Source: Bacillota bacterium
Lineage (GTDB): Bacteria; Bacillota; Clostridia; Clostridiales; Clostridiaceae
Length of the DNA stretch: 6,338 nt
Direction of reading: 5' to 3'
NCBI GenBank assembly: GCA_030706065.1
Contig: JAUZPH010000225.1
Coordinates: 1 to 6,338 of the forward strand
Made by a program: the position numbers and the translations under genes. Of this stretch, positions 1 through 6,145 are shown piece by piece. Positions within the stretch are counted from its first letter, which is position 1; each line of letters opens with the position of its first letter. The notes beneath the pieces were generated by a model. It saw nothing but the letters and a program-made list of their open reading frames with translations. It was not told the DNA's origin and did not search any database.

Positions 1-1370
1 CCATTTCTGCATAATTTGATAATAAAGGACACCCCTTTCTCATTATTTCGAGCCTCGATGCTGCCGCCGTACATGTTTACTATTCGCTTTACAATATCCA
101 AGCCAAGGCCGAAGTTACCACCCTTATCCTTGCTAAAGGCCACAAATATACTCTTGAGCTTATCCTCCGGAATCTTTTCTCCATCATTATATATAGTGAT
201 ATACTGAAACTTGCTGTCCTCTTGAACGGTTATTCTGATGAGTGTTTCAGCATACCTCAATTCATTATCTATGATATTTTCAAAGACTACAGCCCACTGT
301 TCCTCATCCCCCACGACTTCTATATCCCTGATATCCAGCTCAAACCGGACTTTCCTCTCGTTATATGTGAAGTTGTCAACTACACTTTCCACCAGATTCC
401 TTATATATATCTTCTTGAATTCCTTCTGGCGCTTGGACATGTACTTTATCTTTGTAAGATAAAGTAAGTTTTTGATTCTCTTCTGCATCCTTTCAGCTTC
501 AGAGTCAATAACCTTCATGGTGCTCTGCAGATCGCCCTTCGGATAAATTCCGTCCTCTACCGCCTGGGCGTAGCTTCTTATCACCATGAGCGGGGTTTTC
601 AGGTCATGGGAGGCCTGCTGAAGCATAGTCTGTTCATACTCGTCCTGTATAACTAGCTCCTTTCTCATTTCCTCGATGGACCTTGAGAGTTCCCCTATCT
701 CATCCTCCCTGTCTATACTGATTTCCTCATGCCACTGCTTCTTTCCTATCATCCGGACCCTGCTCTGAAGCTGACGCAGCGGCCCTACAAGCCTCTGTGC
801 CAGGTATTTTGCAGCAGCCAGGCTTATTATGAGCGCAATAATCATCACGGAAAAAAGCCGCCTCATCATACTCGCCGCCAGGGAATTTCTGTAAGTATCC
901 CACATATACGATACCATGAAATTGCCTTTTTTATCATTTATCCTGATGACATACAGCACTCTGCCTGTGGCTGCCCTCTGCATGTACTCTCCTGTGGTAC
1001 TTTTCTGATTATCAACCTGGTTTTTTAACTTCCTCAAAAAAAGCTGTGCAGCATTCTTATTCGGTATGAGCTTTTCTATCTTTGCCAGGTTTGCCTCATC
1101 ATTGGAGTAATTCATCCTTATATGCCTTACTTCCTTTATATCATTACTTTCCGCCGCCTCTGCAGCAGTTTCCTGACTTGAAGTACTGCCGGCATTCCTC
1201 TTTATCACATCTTCCTGCGCCGTCTCGATGCTTCTATACACCTCATCCGTAAAGAATCTTCTTATGGTCAGTGAAAAGTAAATGGATAACAAACCGAATA
1301 TGATTACTATAACCAGGGTAAATACAATCCATATCTGCAGGGACAGCGGCCTGTCTTTCAGCTTTTTCAT
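1..1370 (-). CDS. cssS: CssS-like membrane sensor histidine kinase (3' end outside window)
   Basis: Sensor kinase that should autophosphorylate on a histidine and pass the phosphate to the regulator encoded just upstream. The first 456 codons are present with no stop before the window edge. In order: a short basic N-terminus; a transmembrane helix at about residues 11-32; an extracytoplasmic sensor region at about 33-168; a second helix at about 171-187; a HAMP linker from 188 ending in DEIGEL (223-228); the H-box SHDLKTPL with phospho-acceptor His255; an N-box ENIIDNELRYA around Asn369; a G1 box at Asp396-Gly397; and a G2 box GGNFGLGL (417-424). From memory, B. subtilis CssS (about 451 aa) shares the QIW N-terminus, SHDLKTP-MVIR and the GI-PKGDL segment, so only a few C-terminal residues should be missing. 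The ATG start has AAAGGA 6 nt upstream and lies 12 nt after the regulator's stop codon, so the two are co-transcribed. Family assignment is firm; the CssS orthology is from recalled similarity. Confidence 0.9.
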   Translation of the reverse strand, partial: MKKLKDRPLSLQIWIVFTLVIVIIFGLLSIYFSLTIRRFFTDEVYRSIETAQEDVIKRNAGSTSSQETAAEAAESNDIKEVRHIRMNYSNDEANLAKIEKLIPNKNAAQLFLRKLKNQVDNQKSTTGEYMQRAATGRVLYVIRINDKKGNFMVSYMWDTYRNSLAASMMRRLFSVMIIALIISLAAAKYLAQRLVGPLRQLQSRVRMIGKKQWHEEISIDREDEIGELSRSIEEMRKELVIQDEYEQTMLQQASHDLKTPLMVIRSYAQAVEDGIYPKGDLQSTMKVIDSEAERMQKRIKNLLYLTKIKYMSKRQKEFKKIYIRNLVESVVDNFTYNERKVRFELDIRDIEVVGDEEQWAVVFENIIDNELRYAETLIRITVQEDSKFQYITIYNDGEKIPEDKLKSIFVAFSKDKGGNFGLGLDIVKRIVNMYGGSIEARNNEKGVSFIIKLCRN

Positions 1371-1382
1371 AATTCATCCTTT

Positions 1383-2048
1383 CTAACCGGACAACCGGTA
1401 TCCGTATCCATATATTGTTTCCACCTTTAGTTCGGGCATCTTCTTTCTCAGCCGCCTGACTAGGTCATCTACCACCCTGTCGCTTCCGAAATAGTCTTCT
1501 CCCCACAATCCGGTCAAAATCTGATCCCTTGTCAACGCCCCGCCCTTTTTATTTATAAGAAGCACCAGCAGATCAAACTCCTTTGAAGTCATAGGGATTT
1601 CCTCTTCTCCCAACCTAACAATTCTCTTGTTCAGATCCACGGTATAGCCGTCGATGCCCAAATCCTCTCGGCCCTTTACTCCCTGGTATACCCTCTTTAA
1701 AAGCTTCTGCACTCTTATGACAAGCTCCCTGGGCATAAAGGGCTTAGCCAGGTAATCATCGCTTCCCATCTCAAGCCCTATTATCCTGTCTATATCCTTA
1801 TCTCTTGCAGAAATGAATATAACGGGAATATCCTTATCCTTTTCCTTTATTTCCTTCAGCAGCTGAAAGCCGTCTATATCCGGCAGCATGATATCAAGTA
1901 TCCATAGGTCCGGCTTCCTGTCAATACTGCTTCTTGCACTCTCACCCATAAGGAAGGCTGTAACTTCAAAGCCCTCCCTTTCAAGGTAGGATTTTAATAT
2001 GTCATTTAAATTTTCTTCATCCTCTACCAGGTATATCTTGTAGCCCAT
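1383..2048 (-). CDS. cssR: CssR-like OmpR/PhoB-family response regulator
   Basis: A cytoplasmic DNA-binding response regulator of 221 residues, the normal length for the family. The receiver domain (about 1-120) has the acidic pair Glu9-Asp10, phospho-acceptor Asp52 in LDIMLPD, Ser80 and Lys102 in the KPF motif. The winged-helix domain (about 128-220) has TSKEFDLL and a recognition-helix region DRVVDDLVRRLRKKMPE followed by ETIYGYGYR. The blocks LWILDIMLPD, PVIFISARD, PRELVIRVQKLL and the recognition helix closely match B. subtilis CssR as I recall it; CssR controls HtrA-type quality-control proteases under secretion stress. The start aligns with the recalled MSYTIYLVED start, and an in-frame TAA lies three codons upstream. 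The ribosome binding site AAGGAGGTG is strong but its GGAGG core is 13 nt from ATG, longer than usual. The kinase gene follows 12 nt downstream. Targets in this organism are inferred, not shown. Confidence 0.93.
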   Translation of the reverse strand: MGYKIYLVEDEENLNDILKSYLEREGFEVTAFLMGESARSSIDRKPDLWILDIMLPDIDGFQLLKEIKEKDKDIPVIFISARDKDIDRIIGLEMGSDDYLAKPFMPRELVIRVQKLLKRVYQGVKGREDLGIDGYTVDLNKRIVRLGEEEIPMTSKEFDLLVLLINKKGGALTRDQILTGLWGEDYFGSDRVVDDLVRRLRKKMPELKVETIYGYGYRLSG

Positions 2049-2233
2049 GATTAATTATACACCTCCTTGCAGAGCTTCATATTTTTCATTACTCTCCGGG
2101 ATAGAGCTCGGCTCCAGAGACATACATCCCGGCAGAGCTCTGTCCTGATTATATTATATAATAAAACAACGCAGTATACACCCTGGTATCTTGTTTTGGT
2201 ACCTGAGGCGCATACCGCGTGAAAGATTATATT
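2049..2233 (-). promoter_or_regulatory. spacer upstream of the regulator gene with possible promoter
   Basis: This 185-bp gap separates the coiled-coil gene from the regulator gene. I see no hairpin followed by a T-run after the coiled-coil stop codon, so read-through from the upstream pair is plausible. Two overlapping perfect TATAAT hexamers read on the minus strand (2148-2153 and 2153-2158), and a TATACT lies at 2173-2178, but none has a recognisable TTGACA partner at 16-18 bp. An internal promoter that depends on an activator, perhaps the regulator itself, would fit. The GGTACC palindrome at 2198-2203 and the TGGTAT/TGGTAC pair 13 bp apart (2184 and 2197) are additional candidate protein sites with no independent support. 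Confidence 0.4.
2070..2142 (-). promoter_or_regulatory. structured 5' leader of the regulator gene with alternative pairings
   Basis: If transcription starts just downstream of the TATAAT boxes, the leader begins near this segment. It contains a 7-bp inverted repeat CCGGGAT (2096-2102) / ATCCCGG (2126-2132). It also contains three copies of AGAGCT at 2071, 2103 and 2134, spaced 32 and 31 bp. In the RNA, the 5' copy (the 10-bp palindrome CAGAGCTCTG, 2133-2142) can pair over 7 bp either with the middle copy (2103-2109) or with the last copy (2070-2076), which ends 2 nt before the AAGGAGGTG ribosome binding site. Pairing is read directly from the sequence; function is inference. Confidence 0.35.
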
Positions 2234-3031
2234 CTAGCTTAAGGATGTCAGTATTTGATTTAAAATTACACCTCTTTGCTTTATATCCTCCAGTATAGCC
2301 GATTTCTTTTCAATTATCTGCTTGAAGGTTGTCCCTGCAGCTGTATAGTCTTTATTCTTAATATTCTCTGCATAGTCCTTCCAAAGCTGAGCCTTCTCCT
2401 GTTCCAGGGCCTTTACCGTATCTCCTATTGACTTAGCCTGCTGAAGCTGTGTCTTGACATTATCCTTTAACTGCTGGTTGGAATCCCTCATACTCTTCAG
2501 CTGGTCCTTCAACGGTGCAACCTGAGCCTTGATTGCATCATCCTGAGCCTTCAAGTCCGCCACCTGCTTATTCAGGTCAAGTATCTGCTGCTCCATGCTC
2601 TTCATCTTGTCCACATCTCTTGCTTTAACTGCATCTCTATACTGGGACCTCAAGCTAAGCCTCTGCTGCTGTAACTGCTTTGCCTGTTCAACAAGAGCCT
2701 TTCTCTGACTGGCAAGATCCTTCAGCTTTGAAGACATATCCTTACCCTGTGTAGTTTTTGCCTTGACCTTCTCCTTTATCTGTTTTGACGTGTCATTGTT
2801 GGCAGAAACAGCATCCCTTGTCTGCTGCCTTAATGCCACAAGCTGGTTCATATCATCGAAGTGCTCCTTGAGATAGGCATCTCTTGCCTGCTGCTGCTCC
2901 GGTGTAAGTTGTGCAGATGACTGAGCTGCCTCCTGGGTTGCCGCCGTTGTATCGTTTCCCTCTGCAAAAACAGCGGTGGATGTACCTAAAACCAGTGAAA
3001 GTGTAAGTAATGCCGATATGAATTTTTTCAT
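2234..3031 (-). CDS. secreted coiled-coil protein of unknown function
   Basis: I do not recognise a named family. The 265-residue product starts with a Sec signal peptide: a basic MKKF, a hydrophobic core to about residue 20, and probable cleavage after Ala23 in AVFA. The mature part has no cysteine and one tryptophan (Trp217), is rich in Gln, Lys, Asp and Ala, and from about 50 to 215 looks like long amphipathic helices with coiled-coil spacing. LTPEQ at 42-46 resembles the LTxxQ motif of the Spy/CpxP periplasmic chaperones, but a single short motif is weak evidence. Three related segments begin at Leu67, Leu127 and Leu216 (LRQQTRDAV, LRSQYRDAV, LWKDYAENI), suggesting internal duplication. 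The ATG has GGAGGAG 7 nt upstream. The lipoprotein gene ends 24 nt before the start, so the two form an operon, and the CssRS-like pair follows. By context it may be an extracytoplasmic stress or binding protein; that role is inferred. Confidence 0.85.
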   Translation of the reverse strand: MKKFISALLTLSLVLGTSTAVFAEGNDTTAATQEAAQSSAQLTPEQQQARDAYLKEHFDDMNQLVALRQQTRDAVSANNDTSKQIKEKVKAKTTQGKDMSSKLKDLASQRKALVEQAKQLQQQRLSLRSQYRDAVKARDVDKMKSMEQQILDLNKQVADLKAQDDAIKAQVAPLKDQLKSMRDSNQQLKDNVKTQLQQAKSIGDTVKALEQEKAQLWKDYAENIKNKDYTAAGTTFKQIIEKKSAILEDIKQRGVILNQILTSLS

Positions 3032-3055
3032 ATTATTTCTCCTCCCAATTAAAAG

Positions 3056-3376
3056 CTATTTTGCACTGAAATTTGACGGTATGCTGTCCAGTCCATTGTC
3101 ATTGAGCAGTGAGTCTATATCGTCGGAACTGAGCTGCTGTGACTGGTCCTCCGGTGAATCAAGCTGTACGTCCTCGTCCTGTTTTGCTGAGCTAATAAGG
3201 TCACTGTCGGTAATATTCTTTGCATCCTTATTGATGGCTGATGAGCCTGGGGCAGTGGAAACGCTGCTTTGCTGACCCCTGCTCCCGACTCTTTGGCTGC
3301 CATTTGTACAGCCGGTGAGCAACAATGCTGTTATAGTAAAAATTCCTGCCAGTACCAATACAAATTTACTTTTCAA
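3056..3376 (-). CDS. small acidic lipoprotein of unknown function
   Basis: Encodes a short exported protein with no family I recognise. I start it at TTG (3374-3376), giving 106 residues beginning MKSKF, because AGAGGTGAT sits at proper ribosome-binding distance from this codon. A GTG nine bases further upstream (3383-3385) overlaps that same ribosome binding site and is unlikely to be used. The N-terminus is a lipoprotein signal: Lys residues, a hydrophobic core, then the lipobox LLTGC with the lipidated cysteine at residue 23. The mature 84 residues are Ser-, Asp- and Gln-rich, look disordered, and end in a more hydrophobic patch (about 83-103, with DDIDSLLND) that could be a short binding helix. 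The protein should be anchored to the outer face of the membrane. It is the first gene of an operon with the coiled-coil gene 24 nt downstream, so the two may act together. Its promoter carries candidate regulator sites. Confidence 0.75.
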   Translation of the reverse strand: MKSKFVLVLAGIFTITALLLTGCTNGSQRVGSRGQQSSVSTAPGSSAINKDAKNITDSDLISSAKQDEDVQLDSPEDQSQQLSSDDIDSLLNDNGLDSIPSNFSAK

Positions 3377-3406
3377 TATTATCACCTCTCTGTAGGTTAT
3401 ATTTTA

Positions 3407-3461
3407 AGTATAGCCACCTTTTGTGGTGAAAGTGTTGAATAATTATGTGAAATTGTGTAAT
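3407..3461 (-). promoter_or_regulatory. probable activator-dependent promoter with two 15-bp direct repeats
   Basis: On the minus strand a -10 box TATACT lies at 3407-3412, 30 nt before the lipoprotein start, but no TTGACA-like -35 is found at 16-18 bp. Instead two 15-bp direct repeats occur at 3426-3440 (GTGAAAGTGTTGAAT on the plus strand) and 3447-3461 (GTGAAATTGTGTAAT). They match at 12 of 15 positions and are exactly 21 bp apart, two helical turns. The proximal copy covers the -35 region, the usual place for OmpR-family activators. Read on the minus strand they contain ATTTCACA and CTTTCACC, close to the TTTTCACA/TTTTCATA octamers that I recall at CssR-controlled promoters of B. subtilis. 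A CCAC/GTGG inverted repeat (3414-3426) sits in the spacer. Direct control by the neighbouring regulator is inferred. Confidence 0.6.
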
Positions 3462-3487
3462 CAGACAGATATAGCATGCGAAAACTT

Positions 3488-3545
3488 AATTTTAACTTTT
3501 TCAAAAATCCGGAAGCTTCAACCGGTTATCAGGCAAGTTAAAATT
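3488..3545. repeat. 11-bp perfect inverted repeat in the intergenic region
   Basis: AATTTTAACTT at 3488-3498 is the exact reverse complement of AAGTTAAAATT at 3535-3545. The 36-nt interior contains CCGG at 3509-3512 and 3522-3525 and the 8-bp palindrome GAAGCTTC at 3512-3519, so it can form nested stems. It lies upstream of the lipoprotein promoter and downstream of the valS terminator. It is not followed by a clear T-run in either direction, so it is not an obvious terminator. It may be an operator or an untranslated structured element; function unknown. Confidence 0.5.
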
Positions 3546-3597
3546 GTAGTCTAGGTTGGATATCTTAAAAAAATACGAAGATTACTGCATCCTACGG

Positions 3598-3628
3598 AAA
3601 AACTGCCAAGCATTTTAAGCTTGGCAGT
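3598..3628 (-). terminator. intrinsic terminator of valS
   Basis: Beginning 8 nt after the valS stop codon, a perfect 10-bp stem (GCTTGGCAGT at 3619-3628 against ACTGCCAAGC at 3602-3611, plus-strand spelling) with a 7-nt loop is followed on the minus strand by four T residues after the stem's terminal T. This fits a Rho-independent terminator that isolates valS from the lipoprotein operon. The T-run is short, so some read-through is possible. Confidence 0.85.
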
Positions 3629-3635
3629 CCCTATA

Positions 3636-6032
3636 TCATTCTATTTGTACTATCAATTCCCCACCTGCCTTAATCTCAATGCTGCCTGCTGAAGTACAGC
3701 CTTTGAGATCCTTGATTGTGGCTTCCAGTTTCTTAATAAGCTTTTCCTCTGCCTGTATAGTCAGCTTGTTTACGGGCTCCTTCATTGACATATTCCTTTC
3801 AGTCTTATACTTACGGATTTCTCCAAGTATGCTTTTACAGGCCTCTCCAAAATGTATTGCTTCCGGATCTCCGGTTTCTTGCTGTTCCCACTTCATCCTA
3901 TGAATGGAAGATTCCTCCTCGAAGGCTTTGTAGAAGTCCTGATATATTTCTTCCGTTATATGGGGTACATATATAGCGTACAATTTGAGAATTCCCAGAA
4001 GGATTTTATATAAGGCGTATTGTGCGGACCGTCTCTCCTCAATTCCATGAACCTCGGGCTTATAAAGCCTATCCTTTACAATTTCAAGGTAATTGTCGCA
4101 GAACTCCTTCCAGAAGAAAGCATCTATCTCCTGCAGTGCCAACCCAACTTCATAGCTGTCCAAATACTCTCGGGCCTTACTCTGGGCATTTTCAAAGGCT
4201 TCAAGTATCCATCGGTCTATGGGCATGAGCGCCGCCGGCTGTTCTTTCTTATAATCCTGAAGATGCATGAGTGAAAACTTGGCTGCGTTCCACAGCTTCG
4301 TCATAAACCTTGAGGATAGTTTCAAATCTTCTTCTGAAAACATAGTATCTGTTCCAAGCCTTGCTCCTGCAGCCCAATACCTCAAGGCATCCGCAGAGTT
4401 GCGTGCTATCAACGTCTTAGGATCAAAGGCTCCATTGTTTTTGGATTTGCTGATTTTCTCGCCTTTCTTTGCAAGAACATAGCCGCATATCATTATATCC
4501 TTCCAGGGCAGTCTGCCGGTATGGAACAGTGTCTTTGCAATTGTATAAAAGGTCCAGGTTCTTATTATCTCGTGGGCCTGTGTTCTCATAGACATGGGGA
4601 TGAGCTTATCCGTCATATCTCCAGCCTCACCCCAATGTCCGTTTATCAACGGTGTCAGGGAGGAAGTCGCCCAGGTATCCATAACCGCCTTCTCAGGGAT
4701 AAGTTCCCTGCAACCGCACTTGCACTGTTTTCCACTGCTGCCTTCCATAGGATTTATGGGAAGTTCTTCTTCATCAGCAAATATTATATTGCCGCAGTCA
4801 CTGCAGTACCATACCGGGAAAGGAATTCCGAAATACCTCTGCCGTGATATGCACCAGTCCCATTTCAGGTTCTCAACCCAGCTCGTATACCTTGCCTTCA
4901 TAGAAGAAGGATACCAGTTTATCCGGTCCCCGGCACTGAGCAGTTCCTCCTTGTGTTTCAAAATATCTATATACCACTGCTTTGAAGGAATTATTTCAAT
5001 AGGCTTTCCGCATCTTTCATGGATGGATACAGTATGAGCAAGACACTCGCTTTTCTTTAGAAGCCCTTTCTCATCAAGGAGAGCAATAATCTGTCTTCTT
5101 GCCTCTTCAACCTTCAGCTCTCCAATGAAAGGTACCTGTCCGTCGATAAACCCGTTCTCCTCTATTACCTTTCGATAGGGCAGGTTGTGCTTTTCATACC
5201 ATTCAACATCTGTTGTATCCCCGAAGGTGGCGCACATTACTATTCCTGTTCCTTTATCTATTGCCGCCTTTTCATCCGCCAGTATCGGTATGTCATAATC
5301 ATACAGCGGAACCCTGGCACTCCTGCCGATATACTTCTTATACCTCTCATCCTCCGGATTAGCAAACAGACACACACATCCATACAGGAGCTCCGGCCTG
5401 GTGGTTGCTATAATAAGTTCTTCACCTTCACAGCGAAAGGTTACATAATTGAAAGAGGTTTCAATATCGGTGCTTTCCAATTCTGCCTGAGCAATAGAAG
5501 TCCTGCAGTTGGTACACCAAAGTACAGGGGATTCTTTAATATATGCCCTGCCTGCCTTAGCCAGCTTTATGAAGGACTTCTGGGAAATCCTCTGTACTCT
5601 CGGGCTTATGGTCTCGTACTGAAGGTCCCAGTCTACGCTGAAACCCATGGACATCCAGAGTTCCCTGAATTCCGCCTCATACTTCCTTGTTATATCCAGA
5701 CAGCTGTTTACAAAATCCTTCCTTTCCTGATTTGCAGCCCTTATTCCCTTTTCCCGTTCAACCAGCCTTTCGGTGGGTAGGCCGTTGTCATCAAAGCCAA
5801 AGGGGTAGAAAACCTCCCTGCCCTGCATCCTGTGAAAACGTGCAATCATCTCTGCCTGAGTATAGGAAAAGATGTGGCCGATATGAAGGCTTCCGCTGAC
5901 CGTCGGCGGTGGTGTGTCTATGGAATAGACTTCTTTACCGCTGCCTCCATCAAATTTATAGATTTTGTTCTGTTTCCAATAGTCCTGCCATCTCTTTTCA
6001 GCTTCCTGTGGATCATACTTTTTACTCAACAT
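3636..6032 (-). CDS. valS: valyl-tRNA synthetase, archaeal-type (ValS type 2)
   Basis: Class I synthetase that charges tRNA-Val with valine in the cytoplasm using ATP. The 798-residue protein has the N-terminal PPPTVSGSLHIGH block with HIGH at 50-53, a CxxC pair at 173/176, an editing-domain block with TTRPELL near 210, a second cysteine cluster (410, 413, 437, 439, 441) that probably binds zinc, the DTWATSSLTP block, and the KMSKS signature as KISKS at 526-530. The helical anticodon-binding domain follows and the protein ends without the C-terminal coiled-coil arm of typical bacterial ValRS (about 880 or more residues). This, with motifs such as ATFGDTTDVEWY and DTWATSSLTP, points to the archaeal-type branch, which also occurs in some bacteria; the branch call is from memory. 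ATG is preceded by AGGAGG 8 nt upstream. The T-box leader with a GUA specifier agrees with valine specificity. A terminator follows, so it is probably monocistronic. Confidence 0.96.
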   Translation of the reverse strand: MLSKKYDPQEAEKRWQDYWKQNKIYKFDGGSGKEVYSIDTPPPTVSGSLHIGHIFSYTQAEMIARFHRMQGREVFYPFGFDDNGLPTERLVEREKGIRAANQERKDFVNSCLDITRKYEAEFRELWMSMGFSVDWDLQYETISPRVQRISQKSFIKLAKAGRAYIKESPVLWCTNCRTSIAQAELESTDIETSFNYVTFRCEGEELIIATTRPELLYGCVCLFANPEDERYKKYIGRSARVPLYDYDIPILADEKAAIDKGTGIVMCATFGDTTDVEWYEKHNLPYRKVIEENGFIDGQVPFIGELKVEEARRQIIALLDEKGLLKKSECLAHTVSIHERCGKPIEIIPSKQWYIDILKHKEELLSAGDRINWYPSSMKARYTSWVENLKWDWCISRQRYFGIPFPVWYCSDCGNIIFADEEELPINPMEGSSGKQCKCGCRELIPEKAVMDTWATSSLTPLINGHWGEAGDMTDKLIPMSMRTQAHEIIRTWTFYTIAKTLFHTGRLPWKDIMICGYVLAKKGEKISKSKNNGAFDPKTLIARNSADALRYWAAGARLGTDTMFSEEDLKLSSRFMTKLWNAAKFSLMHLQDYKKEQPAALMPIDRWILEAFENAQSKAREYLDSYEVGLALQEIDAFFWKEFCDNYLEIVKDRLYKPEVHGIEERRSAQYALYKILLGILKLYAIYVPHITEEIYQDFYKAFEEESSIHRMKWEQQETGDPEAIHFGEACKSILGEIRKYKTERNMSMKEPVNKLTIQAEEKLIKKLEATIKDLKGCTSAGSIEIKAGGELIVQIE

Positions 6033-6050
6033 CTTTTCTACCTCCTATTG

Positions 6051-6098
6051 GTGTTTAACTCTAAACATTAATAAATTCAGGTATATAGAGTTAAACAC
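6051..6098 (-). repeat. 13-bp perfect inverted repeat between T-box terminator and valS ribosome binding site
   Basis: GTGTTTAACTCTA (6051-6063) is the exact reverse complement of TAGAGTTAAACAC (6086-6098), with a 22-nt A/T-rich interior. It is transcribed only when the T-box terminator is read through. In the valS mRNA it would form a long hairpin ending 4 nt before the AGGAGG site (6041-6046). It lacks a T-run, so it is not a second terminator. It could stabilise a processed 5' end, hold the ribosome site open, or be a DNA operator for a dimeric protein. No known T-box component occupies this place. Confidence 0.7.
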
Positions 6099-6104
6099 TT
6101 TATA

Positions 6105-6145
6105 AAATAAAAAACCCTTCGTCCTAACTATAAGGACGAAGGGTT
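6105..6145 (-). terminator. T-box-controlled intrinsic terminator
   Basis: A perfect 13-bp stem (AACCCTTCGTCCT at 6113-6125 with AGGACGAAGGGTT at 6133-6145) and 7-nt loop are followed on the minus strand by a T-rich tract (TTTTATTTTA after the stem's own TT). The promoter-proximal arm begins right after the T-box element, so forming the antiterminator would disrupt it. It stops transcription of valS when tRNA-Val is charged. Confidence 0.95.

Noticed and set aside
729..1028. 99-codon open frame on the plus strand within the kinase gene
   Set aside because: It overlaps the second membrane helix and HAMP coding region of the kinase on the other strand, and its translation resembles no protein.
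2071..2090. Two TTCAT units 9 bp apart near the regulator's ribosome binding site as a CssR box
   Set aside because: Spacing matches the half-site spacing in the lipoprotein promoter, but TTCAT is common next to ATGAA-type sequences and here lies in the leader in reverse orientation; too weak to call.
2976..3275. 99-codon Ser/Leu-rich open frame on the plus strand across the lipoprotein and coiled-coil genes
   Set aside because: It spans two convincing minus-strand genes and their ribosome binding site; composition is explained by the complementary strand.
3115..3303. 62-codon minus-strand frame inside the lipoprotein gene
   Set aside because: Out-of-frame with the lipoprotein, which has a clear signal and lipobox; no separate ribosome binding site.
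4594..5037. 147-codon open frame on the plus strand
   Set aside because: Antisense to conserved valS motifs, with Ser/Pro/Leu-rich composition typical of a reverse-frame shadow and no ribosome binding site.
5187..5780. 197-codon open frame on the plus strand, antisense to valS
   Set aside because: It begins with GTG without a ribosome binding site, has no recognisable motif, and lies wholly inside the well-supported valS gene; it is a shadow frame.
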